The notes beneath the pieces were generated by a model. The model saw only the letters and a program-made list of their open reading frames with translations, did not search any database and was not told the origin of the DNA. A program made the position numbers and the translations under genes. From the NCBI GenBank assembly GCA_020831885.1, contig JAFIFU010000006.1, positions 58,325-122,324 of the forward strand: a stretch of DNA of 64,000 bases. Reading direction: 5' to 3'. Below, piece by piece: positions 9,288 to 18,033 of this stretch (within the stretch, counting starts at the first letter, position 1; each line of letters starts with the position of its first letter). The stretch comes from Ectothiorhodospiraceae bacterium. Its GTDB lineage: Bacteria; Pseudomonadota; Gammaproteobacteria; Nitrococcales; Aquisalimonadaceae.

Positions 9288-10603
9288 TGGATCCGGCCAC
9301 CGTGACCCGGCCGCTGGCGGATCGCATGCGGCCGACGCGGCTGGACGACTTCGTCGGTCAGGCCCACATTCTCGGGCCGGGAAAGGCTTTGCGGCGCAGC
9401 ATCGAAGCGGGGCATCCCCATTCCATGGTTCTCTGGGGGCCTCCCGGCACCGGCAAGACCACGCTGGCCCGGCTGGTGGCCCAGGCCAGCGGCGCGCAGT
9501 TCCTCACGCTGTCCGCGGTGATGAGCGGGGTGAAGGACATCCGTGCCGCCGTGGATCAGGCCCGGGTGGCCCAGGGGCAGGGCCGAGCCACGGTGCTGTT
9601 CGTGGATGAGGCGCACCGCTTCAACAAGAGCCAGCAGGATGCCTTTCTGCCCTTCGTGGAGGACGGGACGCTGATCTTCATCGGCGCCACCACGGAAAAC
9701 CCCTCCTTCGAATTGAATAACGCGTTGTTGTCCCGGGTTCGCACCTACGTGCTGCGCAGCCTGACCGCCGAGGATCTGGCAGAGCTGGTGCGGCGGGCGC
9801 TGGCGGATCGGGAACAAGGGCTCGGGGAACGGGGATTGACCATCACCGCCCCGGCGCTGGACCGCCTGGTCGCCGTGGCCGATGGCGATGCCCGACGCGC
9901 GCTAACGCTCTTGGAGGTGGCCTCGGACCTGGCGGAATCCGTCATCGATGACGCGGTGATGGATGAGACCACGGCGGCGGGGTTGCGCCGCTTCGACAAG
10001 GGCGGAGAATCCTTCTACGACCAGATCTCGGCGCTGCACAAGGCGGTGCGCGGGTCCTCCCCCGACGGCGCCCTGTACTGGCTCTGCCGCATGCTGGACG
10101 GCGGCTGCGACCCCTTGTATGTGGCGCGCCGGGTGGTGCGCATGGCCTCGGAAGACATCGGCAATGCGGATCCCCGGGCCTTGACGCTGGCGCTGGCCGC
10201 TTGGGACACACAGGAGCGACTGGGCAGCCCGGAAGGCGAATTGGCCATTGCCCAGGCCCTGGTTTACATGGCCTCGGTTCCCAAGAGCAATGCGGTGTAC
10301 AAGGCCTTCAACCGGGCCATGAAGGACGCCCGGGACCGGGGCTCCCTGGAGGTCCCGCTGCACCTGCGCAATGCGCCCACCAAGCTGATGAAGGAGCTGG
10401 GCTATGCCCAGGGTTACCGTTATGCCCATGACGAACCGGACGGCTATGCCGCCGGTGAGGACTACTTTCCGGAGGGCATGCCCGCGGTGAGATATTACGA
10501 ACCGGTGGATCGTGGGCTTGAGATCCGCATCGCCGAGCGGCTGCGGCGGCTGCGGGAGTTGGACGCGAAAGTGCCCCCGGCACGACGCCGCAAGCCGTCC
10601 TGA
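9287..10603 (+). CDS. rarA: Replication-associated recombination protein A (AAA+ ATPase)
   Basis: RarA (MgsA) is a clamp-loader-like AAA+ ATPase acting at stalled forks. The 438-residue product shows RPTRLDDFVGQAHILG, Walker A WGPPGTGKTTLARL, Walker B VLFVDEAHRFNKSQQDAFLP, sensor 1 GATTENPSFELN, and the C-terminal MgsA segment with VPLHLRNAPTKLMKELGY. The ATG at 9287 shares bases with the lolA stop (TGATG); an ATG three codons upstream is possible. Translational coupling to lolA is likely. Confidence 0.96.
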   Translation: MDPATVTRPLADRMRPTRLDDFVGQAHILGPGKALRRSIEAGHPHSMVLWGPPGTGKTTLARLVAQASGAQFLTLSAVMSGVKDIRAAVDQARVAQGQGRATVLFVDEAHRFNKSQQDAFLPFVEDGTLIFIGATTENPSFELNNALLSRVRTYVLRSLTAEDLAELVRRALADREQGLGERGLTITAPALDRLVAVADGDARRALTLLEVASDLAESVIDDAVMDETTAAGLRRFDKGGESFYDQISALHKAVRGSSPDGALYWLCRMLDGGCDPLYVARRVVRMASEDIGNADPRALTLALAAWDTQERLGSPEGELAIAQALVYMASVPKSNAVYKAFNRAMKDARDRGSLEVPLHLRNAPTKLMKELGYAQGYRYAHDEPDGYAAGEDYFPEGMPAVRYYEPVDRGLEIRIAERLRRLRELDAKVPPARRRKPS

Positions 10604-10746
10604 CGCCACCGGAAGACGTGTCACGTCTCCGCCGCCAGCCGGGATGACGCTGTTCCGCCCCGGGTCCGCCTCCCGCGGACTTCGAAGCCCATGCCGGAAC
10701 GGGTACAATCCCCGCCACGCTTGCCGCCCCGGCGGCTCATTCCTGA

Positions 10747-12042
<1,296 letters not shown>

Positions 12043-12230
12043 CCCCCGCACGGTGCCGTCATGTCCGGTCGTCAATGCCCGGTCGTGCGTTATTTGACAC
12101 CTTGTGGAGTGCCGGACCTTGAACCATAGTTTCAGCGACCCTGATCGGGGTATCGCCTCCTGGTCGGGGCAAATGGTTTGCGCTTCGTGATTGCGTGACC
12201 CTGCGGAAACGATTGAAGAGGTCAGAAGAG

Positions 12231-12932
12231 ATGGGACGGCAAACATCGGCTCAATCGCTGTTCGAAGGTATGACCGCGATGCAGAAACAGTTCTGGAACC
12301 AGTGGCTCGGTTCCGATGGCGCTTCGCCTGTGGGCGAGCAGCTGGAGCAGAGTTATCAGCAGCAGCTTGATCTGGGAGAAAAATTCGTGGATCAGGCCCT
12401 GGAGCTGCAGAGTGCATGGGTTCATCAGGTCTGTGGCGCGCTGAAAGGGAACAGTGGTACGCCGAAGGAGCTCAAGGACATGATGGACCGCATGGAAGAA
12501 ACCATGGACGGCATGCTCAAAATGCGGGGCGAGTTCTGGCACGGCTGCTTCCGCCAGGCCAGGGAGTTGCACATGGGCAAGATGCCGCTGCCCAACGGGC
12601 CCGATACCTGGATGCGTCTGCTGGAGACCATGCAGCAGCAGGCCCAGGAAGCGATGAACCGGACCCAGGATGCCATGAGCAAGGCCGCCGGTGACGCGGA
12701 AACGGGCGGCACCCCGCACCCCCAAAATGCCGCCGGGGGCGGTGGGGAAAAGACCTTATTGCCCCGGGCCCTTTCACCCCCGCGCGGCTTAAACGGCTAC
12801 AGTTCCTTCAGATACGGCGCCAACTCCGCGAACAGCCGGCCGCGTTCCTCCTGTGTGCGTGCCTCGATCGCCCGGTGCACCACATCCTCCGTCAGGTGCG
12901 GCGCGAATGTGCTGATGAAGTCATACATGTAA
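12231..12932 (+). CDS. Putative helical PHA-granule-associated (PhaE/phasin-like) protein
   Basis: I do not firmly recognise this gene. The first ~155 residues (from ATG 12231, after an AGAAGAG site) are amphipathic and helical, rich in Gln, Met, Glu and Trp, with QSLFEGMTAMQKQFWNQWLG at the start. That composition resembles phasins and the PhaE subunit of class III PHA synthase, which is inference. The frame continues past about residue 165 into low-complexity Gly/Pro/Ser/Arg sequence and overlaps the 3' end of cysB on the opposite strand by 136 bp. The tail shows no conserved character and may reflect a lost stop codon or a frameshift near 12700. No phaC or other PHA gene is nearby. Confidence 0.55.
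   Translation: MGRQTSAQSLFEGMTAMQKQFWNQWLGSDGASPVGEQLEQSYQQQLDLGEKFVDQALELQSAWVHQVCGALKGNSGTPKELKDMMDRMEETMDGMLKMRGEFWHGCFRQARELHMGKMPLPNGPDTWMRLLETMQQQAQEAMNRTQDAMSKAAGDAETGGTPHPQNAAGGGGEKTLLPRALSPPRGLNGYSSFRYGANSANSRPRSSCVRASIARCTTSSVRCGANVLMKSYM
12724..12743 (-). terminator. Candidate cysB terminator inside the phasin-like gene
   Basis: On the minus strand a short hairpin (CCGCC, loop CCC, GGCGG, extended by a G-T pair) is followed by CATTTT. It lies 55-75 bp downstream of the cysB stop. The stem is short and the T run is only four bases, so it may be weak. Confidence 0.35.
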
Positions 12933-13777
12933 CTGCGCAGGTAGGTTCCGCGGCGGAAGCCGATATTGGTCACGCTGTGCTCGAACAGATGTGAGGCGTC
13001 GATGGAACGTAGCCCGCGATCCCGTTCCGGCTCGAAGGACATGGACGCAATGATGCCGACCCCCAGACCCAGCCCCACATACGTCTTGATCACCTCGGAG
13101 TCGGTTGCGGTGAACACCACGGTGGGCTCCAGGCCCTGCGCATTGAACGCCTGGTCCAGCTTGGACCGCCCGGTGAAGCCGAACACGTAAGTCACGATCG
13201 GGTAGTGGGCCACGGACTCCAGCGTCAACGGCCTCTCGTCCAGCAGCGGGTGCCCCTCCGGCACGATCACGCTGCGGTTCCAGCGATAGCAGGGCATCAT
13301 CACCAGGTCCTCGAACAACTCCAGGGCCTCGGTGGCGATGGCGAAATCCACCTGACCCCGGGCCGCCTGGTCGGCGATCTGCATGGGGGTGCCCTGATGC
13401 ATGTGCAGGCTCACATTGGGAAACCGCTTGCGAAACGAGGTCACCACCGGGGGCAGTGCGTGACGCGCCTGGGTGTGCGTGGTGGCAATACTCAGGCTAC
13501 CGCGCCCTTCATCCTTGAACTCATCGGCAATGGCGCGGATGTTCCGGACATCTTCCAGTACCCGGCTGGCCGCCTTCAGGATCTCCTCGCCGGCGGGGGT
13601 GACCCGGGTCAGGTGCTTGCCGCTGCGCTCGAAGATCTCCAGGCCCAGTTCCGATTCCAACAGGCGGATCTGCTTGCTCACGCCGGGCTGCGAGGTGAAC
13701 AGGGCCTCCGCCGCCGCGGAGACGTTCAGATCCCGACGGGCCACTTCGCAGATGTAGCGTAACTGATTCAGCTTCAT
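12797..13777 (-). CDS. cysB: Transcriptional regulator CysB (LysR family)
   Basis: CysB activates sulfate assimilation genes with N-acetylserine as inducer. The 326-residue product has a LysR winged helix at the N terminus (MKLNQLRYICEVARRDLNVS, then LFTSQPGVSKQIRLLE) and the CysB effector domain with ATTHTQARHALPPVV (about residues 97-111), VDFAIATEAL and GLGVGIIASMSFEPERD. These identify CysB specifically rather than a generic LysR protein, and the length matches (324 in E. coli). It is divergent from cobA, whose product leads to sirohaem for sulfite reductase, and cysM is elsewhere in the window. A promoter is visible in the shared AT-rich spacer. Confidence 0.97.
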   Translation of the reverse strand: MKLNQLRYICEVARRDLNVSAAAEALFTSQPGVSKQIRLLESELGLEIFERSGKHLTRVTPAGEEILKAASRVLEDVRNIRAIADEFKDEGRGSLSIATTHTQARHALPPVVTSFRKRFPNVSLHMHQGTPMQIADQAARGQVDFAIATEALELFEDLVMMPCYRWNRSVIVPEGHPLLDERPLTLESVAHYPIVTYVFGFTGRSKLDQAFNAQGLEPTVVFTATDSEVIKTYVGLGLGVGIIASMSFEPERDRGLRSIDASHLFEHSVTNIGFRRGTYLRSYMYDFISTFAPHLTEDVVHRAIEARTQEERGRLFAELAPYLKEL

Positions 13778-13804
13778 GGATTTTCCACTATTTGATCTAC
13801 TATT

Positions 13805-13834
13805 TTGGATTTTTATGACATAAGAGAATATAAA
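13805..13834 (+). promoter_or_regulatory. Predicted sigma-70 promoter of cobA
   Basis: TTGGAT (13805-13810) and TATAAA (13829-13834) are 18 bases apart, about 70 bp upstream of cobA, in the AT-rich cysB/cobA spacer. The -10 matches 5 of 6 consensus bases and the -35 only about half. A nearby alternative is TTGATC with TATGAC. Confidence 0.4.
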
Positions 13835-13838
13835 TCAA
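13810..13838 (-). promoter_or_regulatory. Predicted sigma-70 promoter of cysB
   Basis: On the minus strand TTGATT (13833-13838) is separated by 17 bases from TAAAAA (13810-13815). It lies in the most AT-rich stretch of the neighbourhood (13780-13855), directly upstream of cysB. It overlaps the proposed cobA promoter, so CysB autoregulation from here could also affect cobA. Confidence 0.45.
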
Positions 13839-13905
13839 GCAAAAGAATGTTTCTGCTCCGCGGCCGCTACCGGTAAGGTGCTTCTGTCATGAGCGGCACA
13901 AGAAG

Positions 13906-14718
13906 ATGCTTCCGATGAGTCAGCACAATGCCGGCGGCGGCCGGGGCGAGGTTTACCTGATCGGCGCGGGGCCGGGCGATCCGGAGCTGCTGACCCTGAA
14001 GGCGTTGCGGCTGCTGCAGCAGTCGGATGTGGTGCTCTACGACCGCTTGGTGGCACCGGCGATCCACGCGTTCATACCCGCCGACGCCGAGCGGGTTGAT
14101 GTGGGCAAGGGGCGGGACCGGCATCCGGTCCCCCAGGATGAGATCAATCGGCTGCTGCAGCACTACGCGCTGCGCGGGCACCGGGTGGCGCGGCTCAAGG
14201 GCGGGGATCCGTTCATCTTCGGCCGCGGCGGAGAGGAGATCCGCGGCTTGCTACAGGCGGGCATCCCGTTTCAGGTGGTGCCGGGCGTCACCGCCGCCAG
14301 CGGCTGCGCGGCGTATGCCGGAATTCCGCTCACCCATCGGGACCATGCCCAGTCCTGCGTCTTCGTGACCGGGCATCGGCGGGATGACGGAGCGCTGGAT
14401 CTGAATTTCGGCGCCCTGGTTCAGCCGCGGCAGACCATCGTCTTTTACATGGGGCTGCATACCTTGCCGGAACTCAGTCGGGGGCTGATGGATCACGGCC
14501 TGTCCCCGGACACGCCGGCGGCGGTGGTGGAGCAGGGCACCACGGACCGGCAGCAGGTGGTCACCGCCTCGATCCGGGATCTGCCGGAGCGCGTGCGGGT
14601 GGCCGGTGTGCGGGCGCCGGCCCTGGTGATTATTGGCCAGGTGGTGCGCCTGCGCGGCGAACTGGACTGGTTCGGCGATGCCGTCAACCAAAAGGGCCCC
14701 GCGAGGACGGGGCCCTGA
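13906..14718 (+). CDS. cobA: Uroporphyrinogen-III C-methyltransferase (SUMT)
   Basis: SUMT methylates uroporphyrinogen III at C2 and C7 to precorrin-2, for sirohaem or cobalamin. The 270-residue product has the SUMT signatures [53 protein letters not shown] and [22 protein letters not shown]. It is the stand-alone methyltransferase, lacking the CysG dehydrogenase/ferrochelatase domain. The start may be ATG 13906 or ATG 13915. Its last codons form one arm of a strong hairpin that works as terminator for the convergent gene. Position next to cysB suggests a role in sirohaem supply for sulfite reductase. Confidence 0.94.
   Translation: MLPMSQHNAGGGRGEVYLIGAGPGDPELLTLKALRLLQQSDVVLYDRLVAPAIHAFIPADAERVDVGKGRDRHPVPQDEINRLLQHYALRGHRVARLKGGDPFIFGRGGEEIRGLLQAGIPFQVVPGVTAASGCAAYAGIPLTHRDHAQSCVFVTGHRRDDGALDLNFGALVQPRQTIVFYMGLHTLPELSRGLMDHGLSPDTPAAVVEQGTTDRQQVVTASIRDLPERVRVAGVRAPALVIIGQVVRLRGELDWFGDAVNQKGPARTGP
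14690..14716 (-). terminator. Rho-independent terminator of yccA, embedded in the cobA 3' end
   Basis: A perfect 9-bp stem (14693-14701 with 14708-14716) with a 6-base loop. On the minus strand it is followed by four T residues (complement of 14690-14693), fitting termination of the yccA-like transcript. The stem also encodes the last residues of CobA and ends just before its TGA completes, so it may act on both strands. Confidence 0.75.
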
Positions 14719-14741
14719 ACCCGGACAGCCGGTGGCCGCGA

Positions 14742-15413
14742 TCAGTCGTCGCCGCCGAACACCCCGAGCAGATGCAGCAGGCTGGTGAACAGGTTGAACA
14801 GCGCCACGTACAGGGTGACCGTGGCCATGATGTAGTTGGTTTCTCCCCCGTGGACGATCTCACTGGTCTGGTACAGGATCAGCCCGGACATGAGCAGGAT
14901 GAACATCACGCTTACCGCCAGGGACAGGCCCGGGATGCCGAACACCAGGGCGCCCAGTCCGGCCAGGAACGCCACCAGAATACCGGCGAACAGGAAACCG
15001 CCCATGAAGCTGAAGTTCTTGCGCGTGGTCATGACGTAGGCCGACAGGCCCAGGAAGATGGCCGCGGTGCCGCCGAAGGCCGTCATGACCAGTTGGCTGC
15101 CGTTGGAGAACGCGGCCATGTAATAGCTGAGCAGGGGGCCCAGGGTGTAGCCCATGAAGGCGGTCAGGGCGAAGACCGACAGAATCCCCCAGGCGCTGTT
15201 GCGCAGGGCGTTGGTGAGAAACAGCAGGCCGAAATAGCCGCCCAGCACCACGATGAAATGCAGGGGTGGTGCATTGGTGACCATGGCGAAGCCGGCGGCC
15301 AGCGCGCTGGCCAGCAAGGTCATGGCCAGTAGCGTGTAGGTATTGCGGACAACCTTGTTGATCTCCAGCGCCTGTTGTTGCCCGGCGCTGATAACGCGTT
15401 CCTGATGAGCCAT
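14742..15413 (-). CDS. yccA: Bax inhibitor-1/YccA family membrane protein
   Basis: The 223-residue protein is a seven-helix BI-1-type inner membrane protein; E. coli YccA is a substrate and modulator of the FtsH protease. After a short hydrophilic N terminus (MAHQERVISAGQQQALEINK) there are about seven hydrophobic segments, including the LNAYVMTTRKNFS-like loop (here LSAYVMTTRKNFSFMGG) and the C-terminal IVHGGETNYIMATVTLYVAL typical of the family. The start is fixed by an AGGAGAGAGG site; the frame stays open far upstream but without family character. YccA versus YbhL is chosen by similarity of the N terminus and is less certain. Confidence 0.92.
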   Translation of the reverse strand: MAHQERVISAGQQQALEINKVVRNTYTLLAMTLLASALAAGFAMVTNAPPLHFIVVLGGYFGLLFLTNALRNSAWGILSVFALTAFMGYTLGPLLSYYMAAFSNGSQLVMTAFGGTAAIFLGLSAYVMTTRKNFSFMGGFLFAGILVAFLAGLGALVFGIPGLSLAVSVMFILLMSGLILYQTSEIVHGGETNYIMATVTLYVALFNLFTSLLHLLGVFGGDD

Positions 15414-15556
15414 GCGTAACCTCTCTCCTGTCAGTGTCGCAAGCGGCGGCCTGTTGCTTGTTGTTTCCGGGGCACGCCCGCCGATCCGGTTATACATTCT
15501 ATACATCGTAACGCCATCCTGGCACCCCATCCCGGCATGGCGCACGACACCCCGTA

Positions 15557-15603
15557 TCAAGAAAGTGCTGATCTGTTGCCGGAACAGATCAGCACTTTCT
15601 TGA
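15557..15603. repeat. Perfect 21-bp-arm inverted repeat in the yccA/nucleotidase spacer
   Basis: Bases 15557-15577 are the exact reverse complement of 15583-15603, separated by the 5-base loop GCCGG. The element lies between two divergent genes, 144 bp from the yccA start and 90 bp from the nucleotidase start, so a terminator role is unlikely. No T tract follows on either strand. It could be a REP/MITE-like mobile hairpin or a very long operator. A 17-base stretch at 40241-40257 matches one arm at 14 positions. Confidence 0.85.
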
Positions 15604-15692
15604 AGACATCGGTGGTTGGTCGGCAGTTCCCCGCTTGTCACCCGGATGCGTCGGCGGCACCATTGGGGAGCGCCTGCAAAGGAGACGCCGAC

Positions 15693-16661
15693 ATGCCCGT
15701 CACCTTCCAGAACAAGCTGGTCCTGGCCATCTCGTCCCGGGCACTGTTCGACATGTCGGAAAGTCACCGGGTGTTCGAGCAGGAGGGGGTGGATGCGTAC
15801 TGCCGCTACCAGATCGAGCACGAGGATGAGATCCTGAAGCCCGGGGTGGCGTTTCGACTGGTGCGAAAGCTGCTGAGCCTGGATCAATCCCCGACCCGGG
15901 TGGAGATCATACTCCTTTCGCGGAACAACGCGGATACCGGCCTGCGCATCTTCAACAGCATTGAGCATTACGGGCTCAACATCACCCGGGCGGCCTTTAC
16001 CAACGGCGAGCGTCCGTGGCGGTATGTGGCGCCCTTCGGCGCCCATCTGTTTCTCTCCGCAGACCCGGAGGATGTGGCCCAGGCGCTGGAGCTGGGCCAT
16101 GCCGCGGCGACCATCCTGCCCCGCCCCGATCAACCCTGGGACAGCGAGCCCCCGGCGGACGAGGAACTGCGGATCGCTTTCGACGGCGATGCGGTGCTGT
16201 TCGGCGACGAAGCGGAACGCGTGTTCCGGGACACCGGCCTGGAGGGGTTCTCCGCCAACGAGCGGGCCCGGGCGCGCGACCCCCTGCCCGGGGGGCCGTT
16301 CAAAACCGTGCTTGCCGCCCTGCATCAGCTCCAGGTGGATTTTCCCCAGGATCGCTGCCCCATCCGGACCGCGCTGGTCACGGCACGCAGCGCCCCGGCC
16401 CACGAGCGGGTGATCCGCACGCTCCGGCACTGGAACATCCGCATTGATGAGGCCCTGTTCCTGGGCGGACTGCCCAAGGCGGAGTTTCTGGAAGCCTTCG
16501 GTGCGGACATTTTTTTTGACGATCAGCAGGGGCACTGTCAGTTGGCCAGCCATCGGGTGGCCACCGGCCATGTTCCCCACGGCGTGGCAAACGAACCCGC
16601 GGCCATTGCCGGTGATGCCGCACCGGCCAGGGCCGGCGCGCATGAAGAGACAGAACCGTGA
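15693..16661 (+). CDS. 5'-nucleotidase (cytosolic, PF06189 family)
   Basis: Predicted to dephosphorylate nucleoside 5'-monophosphates in the cytoplasm. The 322-residue product starts MPVTFQNKLVLAISSRALFD and shows the family blocks YCRYQIEHEDEILKPGVAF, VEIILLSRNNADTGLRIFNS, IAFDGDAVLFGDEAERVF and FLGGLPKAEFLEAFGADIFF. These resemble the NT5C1-like enzymes with a HAD-type core. The ATG follows an AAAGGAG site. The frame is open upstream through the inverted repeat at 15557 but that portion is not family sequence. Neighbouring thrH and a YfcE-like phosphoesterase are also phosphatases. Confidence 0.9.
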   Translation: MPVTFQNKLVLAISSRALFDMSESHRVFEQEGVDAYCRYQIEHEDEILKPGVAFRLVRKLLSLDQSPTRVEIILLSRNNADTGLRIFNSIEHYGLNITRAAFTNGERPWRYVAPFGAHLFLSADPEDVAQALELGHAAATILPRPDQPWDSEPPADEELRIAFDGDAVLFGDEAERVFRDTGLEGFSANERARARDPLPGGPFKTVLAALHQLQVDFPQDRCPIRTALVTARSAPAHERVIRTLRHWNIRIDEALFLGGLPKAEFLEAFGADIFFDDQQGHCQLASHRVATGHVPHGVANEPAAIAGDAAPARAGAHEETEP

Positions 16662-16716
16662 CCGGATTCCCTTGCACGGCTTACCAAAAACGCTTACCTT
16701 GAGCCCCGATTTTGCC

Positions 16717-16771
16717 CCGCCCCCCTGCGTGAGAGGAGGGCGGCACAGACTGCCGGACGCGGTATCCGGCA
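16717..16771 (+). other. Two adjacent hairpins between the nucleotidase gene and thrH
   Basis: The first stem pairs 16717-16726 with 16734-16743 (10 bp with one C/A mismatch, 7-base loop). The second pairs TGCCGGA at 16751-16757 with TCCGGCA at 16765-16771. They sit in the 173-bp gap after the nucleotidase gene. Without a T tract they could be a factor-dependent end or 5' leader structure of thrH. Confidence 0.35.
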
Positions 16772-16834
16772 GCGAACCGGGCAGGTCCGTGCCAGCGGCC
16801 GGGCTTCGGTTGACCGAACACACTGGAGAACACC

Positions 16835-17440
16835 GTGCAGATCGTTTGCCTGGATCTGGAAGGCGTCTTGATACCGGAGATCTGGATCAAATTCGCCGAG
16901 CTCACCGGTATTGACGCCCTCAGAGCCACCACCCGCGATATTCCCGATTACGACGTCCTGATGCGGCAGCGGTTGCGCATTCTGGACGAACACAAGCTCG
17001 GGATCGGCGACATCCAGCAGGTGATTGCGCGGATGGGCCCGCTGGACGGTGCGGCGGATTTCGTCGAGTGGGTGCGCTCCCGCTATCAGTTGGTGATTCT
17101 GTCCGATACGTTCTACGAGTTCGCGCGACCGCTGATGCGGCAGTTGGGCTGGCCCACATTGTTCTGTCATCAGTTGGATGTCACGGACACCGGCCGCATC
17201 AGCAATTACCGGCTGCGGATGCGGGACCACAAACGCGCTGCGGTGGAGGCCTTCCGTGGGCTGAATTTTCACACCGTGGCGGCCGGCGACTCGTATAACG
17301 ACACCAGCATGCTGGGCGCCGCCCATGCCGGTATTCTTTACCGGCCGCCGCAGAACGTGATTGACGAGTTTCCGCAGTTTCCGGTCACCCGGAGCTACGC
17401 GGAATTGCAGACTGCCATCGAGCAGGGGTTTCAGGGCTGA
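16835..17440 (+). CDS. thrH: Phosphoserine phosphatase / homoserine phosphotransferase ThrH
   Basis: ThrH is a HAD-superfamily enzyme with phosphoserine phosphatase and phosphoserine:homoserine phosphotransferase activity, linking Ser and Thr metabolism. The 201-residue protein carries the HAD motifs in order: DLEGVLIPEIWIKFAELTG with the nucleophile Asp near residue 7, motif II in LVILSDTFYEFARPLMRQLG, and motif IV GDSYNDTSMLGAAHAGIL. It is nearly collinear with Pseudomonas ThrH, including TTRDIPDYDVLM. Eighteen bases separate it from the next gene, suggesting a two-gene unit. Confidence 0.94.
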   Translation: MQIVCLDLEGVLIPEIWIKFAELTGIDALRATTRDIPDYDVLMRQRLRILDEHKLGIGDIQQVIARMGPLDGAADFVEWVRSRYQLVILSDTFYEFARPLMRQLGWPTLFCHQLDVTDTGRISNYRLRMRDHKRAAVEAFRGLNFHTVAAGDSYNDTSMLGAAHAGILYRPPQNVIDEFPQFPVTRSYAELQTAIEQGFQG

Positions 17441-17457
17441 GGCCAGGGCCAGGCACC

Positions 17458-18027
17458 ATGAATAAGCAGGACAGCGTACGCGTCGCCATTCTGGCGGATA
17501 CCCACGGATTCCTGGATCCGCGCATCTCCGAGCGGGTGTCAGACTGCGACTATGCCATCCACGCCGGGGATGTGGGCGGGGCCGATGTGCTCTGCGCCAT
17601 GCAGCCGCGGCTCCAGGTGGTGGCCATCCGCGGCAATAACGACACCCTGGAGAAATGGTCCGATTCGGAATCCCACTTCCTGGAGAACCTGCCGGGGCAG
17701 GCCACCGTGGATCTGCCGGGGGGAATCGTGGTGGTGGTGCACGGCGATGATCACCGGTCACTGAACGAGCGCCACCGCCATCTGCGGGAAACCTATCCGG
17801 AGGCCCGGGCGGTGGTTTACGGCCACAGCCACAAACTGGTGATGGACTGCGATGCCCAGCCGTGGATCCTGAATCCCGGCGCCGCCGGGCGTACGCGCAC
17901 CCAGGGCGGCCCCTCCTGTCTGATTCTCCATTGCCATGAGAACAAGGCCTGGGAAATCGAGGCCATTCAGCTCCCGGCCAGGAAGTACCCGAATCGCGAC
18001 AGCCAACGGCGGCGCAACGCCGGCTGA
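17458..18027 (+). CDS. YfcE/MJ0936-family metallophosphodiesterase
   Basis: A 189-residue calcineurin-like phosphoesterase. The metal-binding signature is complete: LADTHG near residue 13, HAGDVGG, GNND, VVHGDDH and YGHSHK. This matches the YfcE/MJ0936 family of small manganese-dependent phosphodiesterases with unclear physiological substrate. Compared with E. coli YfcE it has a short Arg-rich C-terminal extension. It follows thrH closely and precedes hrpA by 6 bp, so these may be cotranscribed. Confidence 0.9.
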   Translation: MNKQDSVRVAILADTHGFLDPRISERVSDCDYAIHAGDVGGADVLCAMQPRLQVVAIRGNNDTLEKWSDSESHFLENLPGQATVDLPGGIVVVVHGDDHRSLNERHRHLRETYPEARAVVYGHSHKLVMDCDAQPWILNPGAAGRTRTQGGPSCLILHCHENKAWEIEAIQLPARKYPNRDSQRRRNAG

Positions 18028-18033
18028 GGTGGC

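Noticed and set aside
10613..10631. AGACGTGTCACGTCT palindrome between rarA and serS
   Set aside because: A hairpin would have only about five base pairs and no T tract; no other support for a terminator or operator.
12094..12099. Consensus-like TTGACA before the phasin-like gene
   Set aside because: No -10 element is found at 15-19 bases downstream.
15414..16823. Upstream extension of the yccA frame
   Set aside because: The open frame continues 470 codons upstream but is antisense to the nucleotidase gene; the YccA family begins at 15413 with a good ribosome binding site.
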